Shown here: positions 22,661-36,617 of the stretch, in pieces
How the letters are laid out: every line of letters starts with the position of its first letter
Numbering within the stretch: the stretch's first letter is position 1
Source of the DNA: Eopsaltria australis
Taxonomy: Eukaryota; Chordata; Aves; Passeriformes; Petroicidae
Length of the DNA stretch: 64,000 bases
Assembly (NCBI GenBank): GCA_034509425.1
Contig: JAVTVJ010000049.1
Span: forward strand, 620,001-684,000
Direction of reading: 5' to 3'
Position numbers and translations under genes: made by a program
The notes under the pieces: model-generated
The model's input: the letters and a program-made list of their open reading frames with translations, nothing else
What the model was told of the DNA's origin: nothing
Databases searched by the model: none

Positions 22661-25600
22661 TATATTTAGTTCTTCAGACATTCTGATTGTTAGTCTGAGA
22701 TACTCAATAAAAGCAGTAAACCTGTATTTAGAATAGCTTTAGGTCTTTTCATAAAGAAAAAACTCCATCTTCGAAGTCTATGTGTGTACATACATTGTGA
22801 GAGTGGGGCATTTAGAGGTTATACCTCCAGCAGGCAGGTTCACTTAATTTATTTTCTTATGTAACTTGATTCCTTTTCACTGAGGCTGTAAAAGAAATCA
22901 ATTTCTATGATACGTCAGCTCTTCAAAGTCATAACCAGTGCTGCTGATTCATGACACGATTACCATGCCTTCAAAAGTTCAATTAGCTCAATCTGAAATA
23001 GAATTTCCAAAGGCAGTGTTGTCCTTTGAGGTAATATAAATGTCAGAAAAAATGTACTGGCTGTATAAATACCATCCACTTACAGTTAAATACTAAAACT
23101 GCAGATGGATTATGGCACTTAAGCAAATAGAGCCATATTGTAGAAAGGTTGCAAATAAGCCTTTCAAGCCTGTGAATTCTGTCCAAGAAGAACCAATATT
23201 AACAAAAAATAGGCTTGCAGAGTTCTAAAGTTAGGTTCTTCTCGAAGTTGCATACTTTTGTGAAAATTATTCTGCCTTGAAATCAAATGCACTTGAATTC
23301 ATCTATTTGCTGTTGCCTTTTTTTTGTGTACTGCTGATACTCTTAAGTATCTTAAGTTCTTAAGTTTCTCTAAATTTCAAATTGAACTTCACATAAATTG
23401 AGAAAACATCATTATTTCCATTTTGAAAGAGTTGACCTGTTCTGGTGCATAGAAACTTTGGCATCCAGTCCAGCATCCATGGATGTGGGCTGGGCTCTTC
23501 AACTTTGCACGCCACAGATACACCTCTGTTTTTTCTTTGGAGAGGTGACAATTGGGTGCTTTGTACAGTCTTCACTTCTGTTAATCTGGTAATATGAAAA
23601 ATGGATTTAGGAAAAAAGTAGTCACTGGAAAGGGAGATTGATAGACAAAGTTATTTCCCAAGGTTATTGTGTGTTTTTTGTTAAGGGGGCAGAAGAATAC
23701 TCCCAAAAAAACTGTGAGCTATGGTGATAGCTGTGATAAGTGAGGTGAGTATGCTTGACTGGCAGGTTTATACGAATGGTTTGAATGATCTTGGATTGTG
23801 CAGCATGCAATATGTAACAAAGCTGGCTTTAATAGTTTGCCTGCTGGGCCTCAAAGACTTTCAGTAAGTTGTCACAACAACAGTTTCTTTTCACAATGTG
23901 TTTGTACTGCTCTTTCTCTTCATGGTGCTGAGGAACTTATGTGGTATGCAGTGTGTACAGCTCACTGATCCATGGCTTAAGGATAGGATAGGTTTAAGCT
24001 TTCACAAAAGCATATGACCAATGAAAAACAGGCAGTGGAACTCTTCAGAAAAAAATTCAGAAGCAGCCTGGTTATTGGCACTTGGATTTTTTTGGGATAT
24101 GTGATTTGGTGACGGTAGATTCTCTGCATTCAAGATACCTCATAGAATATTCTAAGAGCTGCCTAGGCATGCAGTGATGTGCCCTGTCCAGATGTTGCCA
24201 ACATCTTGATGTTCTTTCTACATCAGACCCTAATTTAAGACAATGTAAAAATGTTTAAGGAGACAATAAGCAGAGGAAAAGCAGTGTGTTTGGTGCTTTT
24301 GCGAACCCCTTGTTTCAGCTGTGTTCTACAAACCCATCTATTGTTAAAAATATCCAGAAAATAACTAGTGTTGTATTTTGCTTCAGCCAAACAGTGGTGT
24401 GAGGGAACAGGTCAGGATTCCAATGCACAGCTGAAAGTTATGGGGTAAGGAGGAATAATTTAGTAGGGATGCTCCTCTTTCTAGCATTAAATCAATCAAA
24501 AGAAAGGTTTGGGTTCGGCATTATCAGCAAAAATTCCTCTGTGAGCCAAAATGGAGAACAGGACAAACTGTTCATTTTCAGTTTCTGTGCAGTGAAAATG
24601 GTGGGGGTATTATGAATCAGTTTCTGAAAGCTGCTAGAACTATCAGGCTTAAGCCAAGCCCTGCAATATATTTTGAAACATTATTCTCTAAATGGCAGAT
24701 TTTAGTACTGCTCACCATCATTTTTTTAAATACTGGTTGGTGTGTCTGAGATGCAGAGCTGTGATAATGACCTTTATTACACAGAATCCAGTGTAACAGC
24801 TCAAGCATTTTTTCCAGGGCATAATGGATGGACTTGATATGAACAGCTTGCTTTTAGGTTTAGTGTTGGAAAAAGTAATTACTACAAGGTAATTGCACTG
24901 CTGCTGGTTTTATTAGGAACATAAGGTGACTATTCCAGCACAATTTAAGATGAAATCTGGTTAGATTTTTATAAAATCCCAAGCAAATATGCACCTGTAA
25001 GAATCATGCTCTGATAAATATCCTGTATCTATAAACAAAAGTTGTGGTTGAAACCAAGAAAAACTTAATGTTTCTTGCATTGATCAGGTGACCCTGGTGC
25101 TGCACAAGACTTGGGTGTTGAAGGGAAAAAGACCATTGGATGCTGGTTGAAAGGGTTTTTTTTTGTTTTCTTTTTCTATGACGTGTCAACTTTTAATTTT
25201 GTGTGGTGTTTGCCTTATTCTATATTTTACTTTTTCTTGCTTAAAAAGAAAAATATTAACTCGTCATGGTTCAGGAGTGTTATTCCCCAGTTTAATAGTC
25301 TTGCTAAAACCATGCTACTGCTCACTTCTGCCCTCCCCCTCAAACTGGAAGCACAAAATGCAAAAATCATGAGTGGAGCTGCCCTGTGACATAGGCACTG
25401 TCTTTCTGACTGTTATTTTTGTAATTACCAGAAATATTAGAGTGACCATAGAACTAAAGGAGCTCAAACAGTCTCCTGTATTGATCACTGAATAGTTACA
25501 CCTTTGTGATGTCATAACTGGCTATTGTAGAAAGGATTACAGGGTACCAAAAAGAATTGTGACTTTAAGTGCGGAGTAAGAGAAGAAACTGATTAACACT

Positions 25601-28600
25601 TGTAGGAAATACTGTCATTTTTTGAACAGTCTCAGCAAGAGAGACATCTTGATTTCTTCCTAAAGTAATATTCTCCAGGCTTTTGAAAACTGTCAGAGAA
25701 AGCACTTTTCTCCTGCTAAGAGATACCCTTGAAGTGTGTCGTATGTTGTTATGCAGAATACATGCTGTAGAAGTACTGACATTTGGGAGAGCCTGTGGGA
25801 CAGGCGAATGAAAAGCGTTTGCAAATCTCCTTTATCAAGTATTAAAAGTATTACCATAGAAATGCCATTTTATATAAAGCAATGGGAGGCAGTTACTTTC
25901 AGTTCTTTCCAAATTCAGATCTTAAGCTGCATTGATCTCTTTGAAAAGTTTGCTTTTGACTAACTCTACATAACTTGCACTGTCTACTTCATGAATTTCT
26001 GATTATGTTGGGTTTTTTTTTGAACCAAACTGAACAGTTTTAAAGCAAATCTATTGTACTCTTTGTGATGAGGAAAACAAGAATATGGCTTTACTGACAA
26101 GAAGTCCAACAACACTGAAACAGTAGCACCTCAATTACCTTATCTCTTCAAGCCATAAATTAGATAAGTATGGAGTCTGAAAAATGGTATTTTTGTAAAG
26201 CTCCAAGTATCTTAAAAATAATGAACTTAGTGTAATCCAATCATAAGATTCTTAACTTTGCTTCAGGTTTAGAAGTATACTTTTCTTCAGCTAAGAAGTA
26301 TATTTTTAATTGAAGTGTGAGTCAGAGACTGGCCCCACAGTTATCTGTGTAAGACACAAGGAAATTGGAGCAAGCTGTAAAACTGATTGAAGTACAAAAC
26401 TGTTCTAATGAATAGGTTTATCCAGAAACAACTATTTTGTTTTATAAGGACAAAGAGCTGCTTTTTATTATCTTGACAAATTAGAAACACTGCTGCTACC
26501 AAGACTGAGACACTTTCTTGATAGGCCAGTGCTATTTAAAGATCACACATAAAGCTATCAAAGGAAATACATAAAGAAAGGGCATACATTTGACTCTTTA
26601 CTGGAGGTGACCAACAACAAATATCGTTTATATGGAACTTACAAGGAATGTGATTAATTTAGGAGGTCAGGCATGGAAAGAAAAATAGGAACACCTGAAT
26701 ATGGTAACACTTTGTGTTTAATAAGCACTTTGTGTGTACTAAGCGGAGTTATTTGAAATCGTAACAGTCATGTTCTGAAGCCTTTAACTTATATTTTGCC
26801 GTGACTTTCAAAGAGTCAGAGCTAAAGGATATCAAAATGCTAATGTACTCCACAGCTGAAGTTATTCCTAGGCTTTTGGTTATGCAAGCTCTGAAATGGG
26901 GTTTATAAAATATGCGAATTGTTAGATTGACCAGTTTGATATTAGATTAATAGCAAAACTAGAGAAGGATAAGTGGAAAATGTGCAACATTAAATAACTA
27001 AGAGAAAGTTGAATGACTTTCAATTAACCAAGTAATATTTTCCAAAATTGGTGGTTACTAGATTTTTCTCTAAACCAAAACCAAACTATTAAAAATAAGA
27101 TTTTTATAATTTGCCAGGTGATCTCAATTTACAATATGCAGGTACTATATGTTTTGTTGTTTGCTAAAATTATTTTAAAACTTCATGAAAATACTTAGGA
27201 ACATATCATTGTGCAAGTAATATCATGCTGCCCTTGTTTTATGCAGTGGTAACAAAAGCTCTAACTTTTTAAAAGGCTGCTTATCATTCTATGTACTCTT
27301 AGCCATATTCTTTCAGCTTTCGACACTTTCATTTTTATTAATTAATTTAATGAATTATTGCTTACTTTTTAGTTCTACAGTCTTGGACTTCAGTGTTCTT
27401 AGGTCTTGTCAATACCAGAGATATCTGTATCCTTCATTGATTAAGTTAATCTAGAGACAGACTTAAGGGTGGATTTCTGATTACTTAATGCATTTCTAAG
27501 ATTGAAACACATCACACTGGATGGCTCCTGTTGGCAGCTATTTTCTTATTCCCATCAGGTTAAAAGAGAGTTTTTTGGTGTCATTTGTGTATAATGACTT
27601 TAGATTTGATTTTGAATCCTCTGGCGTCAATGATTTTGTGAAACGGAGCATCTGATAATACTGCAATCAGATGAAGTCTGGATCGCTTTTTAAAAATTCT
27701 GTCCCTGTCTCAAATGGAAATTTTAATTAGATTCTGGATGCCAGTCTTGTAATGTAAGGTACAGTACACACAAAAACACAGAGGCTTCTCATACCAAAAA
27801 TGTTGAATTGTTTTTTCATAATAACTGTGACCTTTTAAAACTATTTTAAAATGAGCTTCTTGGTTTCTTAATTTTATGTCAGGTTATATGTAAAACCCTG
27901 TTGTTCTGCTTTGTAGGAAATCCTGCATAATTTAGTAATAATACAAATATGCTTTGTTATACTCTTTAAAATCTCAGCAGTTCTAGCTCATATCTAATGT
28001 GCCTGGGTACTGCAGTCACTAAGAGATGCCACAGTTAGTGTCCTATAGTGCATTTCACATGAATCTGTACAATTCTAAGGGACCTGGGAAATGCATAGTA
28101 CATGGCTGTATTCTTTTCCAGAAAAAGTGTGATATAACATGAATCTCCTGAGGAATCTGATGAATAGTTTCTCCCTTTGTAAACTAAAGGGAAACAAAAT
28201 CCTCCCTACAACTTTAATGGTCCGTATATTGACTAAGATGGAGACTATACCTAGTTGTTGTTGCATTTTATATCATGAAAATTTCTTTTCTGTCTAATTG
28301 AGCATTGGGATAGCTTTATAAGTCTGTTTTGGTGTCCCTGAGGACATTGCCAGTGAAAATGTAAAGCCCACATGGTCTCCACAACTCTCTCCTAAGACCA
28401 TGTTTTTGTCTTGGAAGTAACACAGTGTAATATGAGATAGAGCAGTTGCCAAGGTAACTGTTCTTTTCTCATTTGATAGCAGCAGGTGAATGGTTGCCTG
28501 GATATCCACAGTAATTTGCTGGGGCTCTAGTAATTCACCAAGGATGTACACATTCTTTTCCAGGCTTGTTTTTCTCTCACAGAAGCTTTGACTAAAATCC

Positions 28601-31600
28601 CAAGGTACATGATAAGTATTAAAATATTGTTCAATATTATTAAATAATTAGTCTTCCTTTAGTGCTGTGTTTTTAATATTTATATTTTAATACTGTTTTG
28701 AATGCAGAATATTAGACCAAGATCTTTTTATATTATGATAGTTCTTTTCAGAAGAACTTATTTTCTGTTCTTTTTTATCTTGGTTTACTATTTCAAAACC
28801 CTTCAAAAATTTAACTAATTAACACCATATTTAAATCTGGAGCTAATGAGACAAATTCTGTGAATTTCTGGTTTGTTTTTATTGCACTTTCCTTTAGTGA
28901 AATCAATAAGATGTTTTAAAATAAGACTGGTCTCTCATTCTAATTCTGCTGCAGCGTTCTCCTGAATTAGAAAGGGAATACACCCAGCAAAGAGGTGTTC
29001 AGATTTTATGGACTTTGAGAATAGATGGGAAAGTTCTCATGAAATGTGACATAATAATTATTTTCAGTCATTAGAACCTAAATCTTCAGTGTGTCATAAT
29101 TAAGGTTTACTGTATAAGACTCACAGTTTTACTCAGTCTGCTGGCAGGTCCAGAAAGAATCTGTTGCATTGTTTATACCACAGTTTATTAGCTTATTACA
29201 TGCACATAATCAGAATGGGAAGAAAATCTTACATTTGGGACAAACAGAATATGTCTTAGTGATTTTAATTGTGCATAAAGTTGACCGTCCAAGCCCCTGA
29301 ACATGTCATCTGCATGTGGCCTGAATTCCAGCTGTTTAATACCTCAGAACTGAGCAATCTCCTCATGTAATCTCTAAATTTAGCACAATATGTGAAGTAG
29401 CATTTCTTAAAGAAAAATATATCTTTGTTCATAATTCTGTTTCTATTATGAATAATACCAATGTCCCCAAATAATAAAATTACAAACAAGCTAGCAGTAC
29501 ATAAGTGACCAGCTAAATAAAACCATCAGCCAGATTTACGAAGAGAAGGACAAGACAGGGTCAAAGCTGTTCCACCTTTAAGAATTAAACACATACTCTC
29601 AGTGGAACTATTCTGTATACTGGCAATCATGGCATTCTGAGAGATTTGATGGAAATCTTGTATTTATTTAAGTTCTATAGATTTTTTCTCTATGAGCACT
29701 TGCTTTCTGAAAAGAAAAATTAGTGCTGGAGATGAATCTTTTAAAGGTGACAGTGAAACTGCTTTATAACAAAGGTTTAGTCTGCTTTCTTTCAGTTACT
29801 GAAATAAAGTGGAAGGTGTGTTGTTGTATGGGACAGACAGTTCTTGGCTCAGAAGTAAATTGTTTTACCTCCTAGAAAGGGGTTGGGGAAAAAGTAGGTT
29901 TGTTTTAGGCATCCATCTTAGCCAAGACTACCATCTGACAGGTAGACTCAACATCTTGACACCACTGTAAATGTTAATCTTAGCTCTGCTTTGTTTTGAT
30001 AGCCTTGTCAGACACTTATTCACCAATAGTACTTATTCAAGTAGATCAGACTCTTAGAATTAACAAAACTACTGTAATTCCCAGTCTGAGGACACATTTT
30101 TACTGAGGCATGTAACTTCAAACAGATGTGATAGTTGTTTTCTTCTCCCTTGACACTAAATCCCATAGCCCAAGTGAATGACAGCAGTGACCAAAGCACA
30201 GATCTAAGATTCTGGATTGACTTGTAAGTTACCTGAAGTGCAGCAGTTTGTAACAAATAAACCTCTGCAAGACTTCTGGTGAAGCTTTCATTAAAATTAT
30301 TTGTTTAATGTTTAATTATTGAAATAGATTTCTCTCTCTTCTGTAAAGAAGAAATTTCCAAATTCAAGTCTGCTATTTAACAAAGGTGAACCAAAAGAAT
30401 GTTACTATAGCTGCTAGTCATTTCTGAACAATAGGAAAAAATGCCTTATTGATACATATTTATTCCCTCTGGTTCTACATATCAGGTTTTTGATTTATGA
30501 AGTCTCTCAATAGTGGAACTGAATGGAAAATACTGTCCTTTTAAGCTGAAAAACTAGTACTCCTGTTTATTTTAGTAGGGCAAAACTGACCTTTATTCAA
30601 CAATACCCTTGAAGTTCTGGCTTCAGCACAGTTAAATGTCAAAAACAAAATTAACGCAACTGCGCATAAAACAACAAACAAAACTGAGGGTACTTACATC
30701 CTCCTAAAGCTGCATTTCTCTGTGGTTATTGTATTATTTTCTCCCATAGGTGTAATAGGGCTTCTAGAAGCTGTAAGTACCAGGCATGTGTTTTCTTCTA
30801 AGTGACTATTGTTGCAGAAGTGAATCATCAAATCATCCATGTGTTGTGTTTTCAAAATTCTTTTTAGTTTAAAAAAGTAATGGTTGGCACTTGCTGGAAT
30901 TTTAACAACTCTGGTGAATTAAACCTATGAAATACAGACATGGGAGTCCAGAAAATAGCTTTGGAAGGATTCAGTATTACATTTGAATAGAACCACTGAA
31001 TTTAATTTTTGCCTAATTATTATGTTAAGAATTTGGTGCTTTTTGTGTATGCAGAAGCTGCAGAACAGATGTAATATTTACAAAAAGATTACCAACATAA
31101 TAATGTTTGAAAACGTAATATCATGTGACATGAGTGCTCTTTGCAAGTTGTTAGAAATCTGTGTGTTCTGCAGCAAATCTCTCATCATCTTACTTTATCT
31201 ACTCTTCTTGTGGCTGATTTTTGATATCTAAAAGGAGAGGGTGGAGGTCACTGAGAGCAACTTCTTGAACAACCTCTTTGCAGAAGAGTAAAATCATATA
31301 TGTTAAGTTTTTTTAGGTGAGTTGTTTCTTCCTTAAAACAGGAGTGAAAAAGTAGATTTTAGTTTTTTGTGGATAAGTGGCTTTACTGAGGTAGTTGCAT
31401 GTTTAACAGCAGATTGAAGTGAGGCTTGTGAAGATCACAGTTCCTAGAACCTGTTTCTAGAAGTAAGCTGTGGATGCTTTTTACCAGGCAGTGGGAGCTC
31501 AGCATGTGCATTAGGGCTTCACTGCGCTATGGCAATAAATAATGTTATGGACTGTGTATGAATTACTGCCTCTTATAAAATGGAATTTATCAATGTAACT

Positions 31601-32837
31601 GGTTTTGAAAATGATGGTTTTAAAGAATGGATTTGAAGTGAGTAAAGTTTTTCCTATTGCTTATGATGTAGACTTTAAAAAAGCAAGCTACACTGATTAG
31701 AAAAAAAAAATTGTTAAATCACAGTTTGATCTTGTGTTGCTCCAAATGGCCACCACAGAGCAAATGCTGGTAAAATCCTACTGCGAGTTATTTTGACAAC
31801 ATAAACAGTATTTAGGGACTTTAAATTTGAAAGCGTGCAAATGCCATCCAGTATAATGTAAAACTTCATCTCCAGCTTTCAGTAGGCATTCTCAAGTTCT
31901 GTATGTTGTGGCTAAATACAATCCAGGCATTTATGAGTGCAGATGGTGTTTTTAACCAGCTGTACCACTGTGATGTAAAAGGAATTCCTTGTAACATAGA
32001 AGGGCACCTCATCAGCTGAGGGGAATGCAAGGAGAAGGGATCTAAATGAGCCCATAGAAACATCTGTTGCAGTCATAAATATATATGAGTATGTTCAGCT
32101 GTATAGAATGAAAATTATGTTTCAATAACACTTATTTTAATAAGCCATAAAAGAGATTGCATTGCAAATTATAGATGCTGACTGAATTTTAAAATCAAAC
32201 TAATGCCTTTTTTTGTGCTGCATTTTCACATCAGAATAACATTGTGTTTCCCTTAATAAAGTTAGAAATAAAACAATTTGGCAAAGAAAGTAACAGGCTT
32301 GCCCTATATTTTGAGAAGAGTCATAGTTTGAGCTAGAAATGATTAATAAATTTGAAATATAGTTTGTATATTGCTCTTCAGTTAAGAGAAAAAAGATTAG
32401 GAAACTATCTCCTCTTTATCCAAGTGTCGAGTCTCCTACACATTCCTGTCATCTTGGAACTAGCAAAAATAGCATTTTTAATGAAGTTCCTTATTGTCTT
32501 CAATGGTTAATGGATTAAATTAATTTATAAATTAAGTCAATTGTTTTGCAATATTTACAGTCTTAGAGAGCTCTTGTCAATGCTGGTAGGGTCATGATGA
32601 GTTTCTATACACTTGAGAGAAAACAAGAGAATGAGTCATACCCATATCCCAAGGGTGGGATTGTTTTCTTAAGTCTTAATGGCAGAATTCCCATTCACCT
32701 AAATGAGACAAAATTTCATCCTCTTTTCATCTCTTACGTTCCTTACCATCAAAATAACTTTCTTAACATGTTTTTAAAATTGTGCTTCTTTCAGTTCCCA
32801 GTAATTTTTCTTTCTGCTTTTTTTTTTCCCAGGATAA
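22661..32837. other. AT-rich unique sequence, no recognised gene or transposon
   Basis: About 10 kb with only short frames (at most about 92 codons), none with a recognisable domain. Homopolymer runs and scattered (A/T)-rich stretches are the only simple-sequence features. No CR1, LTR or SINE signature was seen on either strand. Confidence 0.5.
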
Positions 32838-32973
32838 TCTTGTGGTTTAACCCTGGCCAACAACCAAACACCACACAGCCACTTCCACTTCTCCCCTCTC
32901 CCCATCACTGCAGTGAGGGAGAGGGAATTTGAAGCGTAAAAGTAAGAAAACTCTTGGGTTGAGATAGAGCCAG

Positions 32974-32979
32974 TTTGAT
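32974..32979 (-). terminator. Decayed LTR polyadenylation signal
   Basis: The minus strand reads ATCAAA in a CCCTATCAAACTGG context, where the family usually has ATTAAA. It is probably a weakened polyadenylation hexamer downstream of the TATA-like site, supporting the minus orientation. Confidence 0.45.
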
Positions 32980-33148
32980 AGGGAAAGCCAAAGCCTGTGC
33001 ACGGAGCACAAGGAATTTGTTTCCTACTTCCCATGAGCAGGCAGGTGTTCAGCCATCTCCAGGAAAGCCGGGCTCTATTATGTGTGGTGATTACCTGGGA
33101 AAACCAGTGCCATCAGTCCAAATGTCTGCCTGTTCCTTCTTTCCTCAG

Positions 33149-33158
33149 CTTCATATGC
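33149..33158 (-). promoter_or_regulatory. Decayed LTR TATA-like element
   Basis: The minus strand reads CATATGAAGC where related LTRs, as I recall the family, carry CATATAAAGC. The change from TATAAA to TATGAA should weaken the promoter. The assignment rests on position within the LTR. Confidence 0.45.
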
Positions 33159-33408
33159 TGACCATGATGTCAAGTGATATGGAATATCCCTTTGGTCAGG
33201 TGAGGTCAGCTGTCCCAAATGTGTCACCTCCCAACTTCTTGTGCACTCACAGCTCCCTTGCAGTTGGGGTGGTGTGAGTAGTGAAAAAGGCTTTGACTCG
33301 GTGTAAGCACTGCTCAGCAATAACTGAAACATCCCTGTCTTGCCCACAGTGTTTTCAGTATTAGCTACTGTGAAGAAAATTCACTCTATCCCAGCTAAAA
33401 CCAGCACA

Positions 33409-36400
33409 AGTGGCTAATTCCAGTCTTTTCTCAAGTTGACTACTTGTGTGCCCTCCTTAGAGCCGTGAACTCAATTGATGATGATTTATTTTCCATTTTT
33501 CCATTACCATTTTGTTCTACAGGTATAACTTACTCTGTTTTCCTGCTGCAAATCCCGTTTCCACTTACTGATCGTCTTCAACCAAATGTGTAATACATGC
33601 CATAACCAATCTATCTCAGTATCCTAATCAACAGCCATTTAAATGCAACACAGGTTTCATGTCTGTCTGCACTTGCCAATCTAACTGACATAATTTGGAT
33701 TTATTAGAAAAGTTCTAAATACTGTTACACTCTTAATTAAAAATAAAACTCCTGAAGTAGTCTGAAGAACATGCAAGTTGATATTTAGCATTTAAGTTTT
33801 TAAAATAACCCATTTAACTATAAATAATGTCATTAATACTTGAAGAGCAGATTACGTACTTGCAATGCTTAACAGTGTATTAGAATTGTTATCTCAGGAT
33901 ATTTGAATAGTGATTTAAATGAAACATTGAAATGTGTTAATCTTTTTACTCCTCATTTAGAAAGAATATGATAATGAAAAAATTAATGGTCTGAAATTTT
34001 TTTTGTGTGCTCTACTCAGAGAGAAGCTTGGATAATTCCTGCTCCTGGACTATTTCTGTCAGGCCTTGTTATGCTTGACTTGTATCATCCTTGGGAGCTG
34101 CTCTGTCAAATTGATGTTTATTTGATATATATTTAATTTCTCGTCAGTAAATTTGTCCAAACACATGCATCATGCACACACATGCCTTCTTGTATGCTAA
34201 GAAGATAAACAGAAAGGGACACTGGGAGATGTCAATCCACGTTTTAGGTAGTTGAGGCTGACTGTGTGCTGATAGGCATCTTCAGCTTGACTGCACCTTC
34301 TACTAACATTCACTGAGTACTGCCTCAAGGTGGAGCTGTTATATTTGCAATAGAGAGGAAGACTTGAGAAGCATTTTATTCCCTCAAATCCTGTTCCTGA
34401 TTTGAATAGATGTATGAGTTGTATTGGTAAAGAAAAACGGCAAGCAATTTTCCTCCCCCTCAGCAAAAGCTGGAGTCATCAGTGTGTCATGCAGGTGGAT
34501 TGGCCAACAATGCTGACTTTTATTCAATCTGACATCACCTTTTGTAGGTTCAGGAAGATGCATACCTTTCACTTACAGTAGGTATCCAGCAGGATTATGA
34601 CAAAATGTGCATTCCAGCTGTCAAAAGCAGTGCTGTTCTTCTTGTGGCTCTTTGTAATTGGGAATGTTTTCCCAGAAGACAGTATGTGTGTGTGTGTATT
34701 GTGTTCTAATTAAGATTTTATGAGACAGTTATGGCAGGCTGTCAAATCAATGAGAGGCTGGGTATATTTTAGTCTCCATGCTATAGTTTAAATAACCTTT
34801 TAAGGACTCTGTTCCCTCAATGTGGTAAATAAATGCTGAATTTTTTATACTTAATAGGCCTTGGAGTAATGTGTTCCACATGGCTTTATTGCTGGAATGA
34901 GGCCTTCTTATCACTAAGTACACAATAGTGACATGAGGTCATTTCAGCATGAAGAAATGCATAAATCTCATAGATGAATGAAGTCAGTTTATTGTGAAGT
35001 TTAGTTGAACAGGAATACTCTAAAGTAAACGTTGGTGGCAAATTTAAGGAAAATGAGAGAAATCCATAAATACTTAATCTAGTCATCTTTGACCTCTCAA
35101 TTTAAATACTGTGAATGTCTGTCTTAGCTGCATTTGTGAAAGTGATGCTCATTTCCTACTTATTTTTATTTCTTTGAGTGAGAGTGTCTTTATTCTGGTA
35201 ACTTAAAACATTGACTATATCATGCATTTCTAAAGCTTCTTTCGCCAGAGTGGATGAAAGAGATTTGGCCAAGCCTCTCTCTTAACAGGTGTAACAAATG
35301 ACCTGCTTGTAGATAATTTTGTGTGAAGTATACCAGAAGTGAGAAGAAATTAAATTAGGCCCTGATTAGCTTGTGTGAGCTGAACTGGGAGCAGGTCAGG
35401 GACTGTCTGATGGTCTGGGTACCAAGTGCCCATTGGTGTGAGGGTTCACATTTTGAAGCCAGTATTCTAGACAGAGCTGGGTGACATCTTTTTTGTTAAG
35501 ACATTTATTCACTGAAAAATGGGACTTCTAATTGCTGGCAGTATTGATTAGCTGTGACTGGCACAAAAATGGAAAAAAAGAAACATTCCCAAATGATGAA
35601 ACATTTTAGTGTAAAAACCAACATTTTGATCATTTGGGCCTAGACTAGGAGCATGGACACCTGAAAATAATGCACGAAACTGAAGAAAAATTCCTTATTT
35701 ATATTCAAATCTTGGTTTCAATGGATGTTTTATTTGCATATTAATGATGAATGATTTAGTCCACTTTGTCCAATTGCCTCCAAGTATTTTATTTTTTGCC
35801 TGTTGCTTAGAACTTTTTTTGTGCTTCCAATACATGTATTGACTCATGCAGGGAGAGAATTCACCTCAGGTAAGCACCCTTCATCACTGGAACAGGTTAG
35901 TGAAAAACAACAGCAAAGTTGGGACATCTTAGTGATGTAAATGATAATTCTGCTTTAATTCTAAATCTGGTTTGTCTATTAAGAATTACTGGGATGAAAG
36001 TAGTTCCAGCTGGTTGAAATAATTCCATTTTCCCTAAATCATACTGGGCCTGAAATATGAATAAGAAAGACAGAAAATTGTGATAGTTTGAGCTTTTTGA
36101 TTGTTTATTTGGGGAGCACTTACTCAGGAGGAATTAAACCTTGCATTGTGGAATTAGTCTGTTTGCCTTTATCGTTGTTTGTTCTCTTGCCTAATGTTTT
36201 TCAGAGTATTTAGGGGCATGTTTAATATCCTTGATGAAAACAGATGTTGAATTCACTGCTAACTGGAGTCCAAGGTATTTGGCTGTGCAGTGAGTTCTGC
36301 AAGTTTACTTCTGAGTTTTCTATATCTTTTAGGTGCCCTGAGTCCAGTTTTTGAGTAATGTTGGTTCTCACCTCATATGCTATTTGTGGTTCTTGGATGG

Positions 36401-36590
36401 TTCATGTCTGTTCTGAGAAAGGTAATATTTAGCAATATTTAAAGTTATTTGAAACTGATTGGAGACTGTCTGGAACTCAGAGGGCAGTTTTGTCAGTTTA
36501 TCCTAAGTTGGTGAGAATTAACTTGGACTTGCTTTCAGACCAAGAAGCAACTGAACACAACCTTGGCAGTTGTCAGGACTGTATTGCAGG
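33409..36590. other. AT-rich unique sequence, no recognised gene
   Basis: Only short frames (at most 89 codons) without domains. A (TG)6 run lies at 34685-34697. No mobile element was recognised. Confidence 0.5.
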
Positions 36591-36617
36591 ATTATTATTA
36601 TTATTATTATTATTATT
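36591..36617 (+). repeat. (ATT)9 microsatellite
   Basis: Nine perfect ATT units in a row. Uninterrupted trinucleotide runs of this length are often length-polymorphic. Confidence 0.95.

Larger units (their letters stand above)
32838..33408 (-). mobile_element. Solo LTR, common avian ERVL-like type, minus orientation, old
   Basis: The + strand starts with a GTGGTTTAACCCTGGCC block and ends with CTATCCCAGCTAAAACCAG followed by CACA. These are the two ends of a widespread LTR in bird genomes, read in reverse. On the minus strand the element begins TGTGCTGGTTTTAGCTGGG. It shows the family order: a mid-LTR TATA-like site (now CATATGAAGC, 33158-33149), then a degenerate poly(A) signal (ATCAAA, 32979-32974), then the CTCAACCCA.GAGTTTTCT block. 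Both control sites carry substitutions and few CpGs remain, so the copy is old and probably silent. No internal retroviral genes are attached. I could not find a convincing target-site duplication, so the ends are accurate only to a few bases. Small frames across it are by-products of the LTR. Confidence 0.9.
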
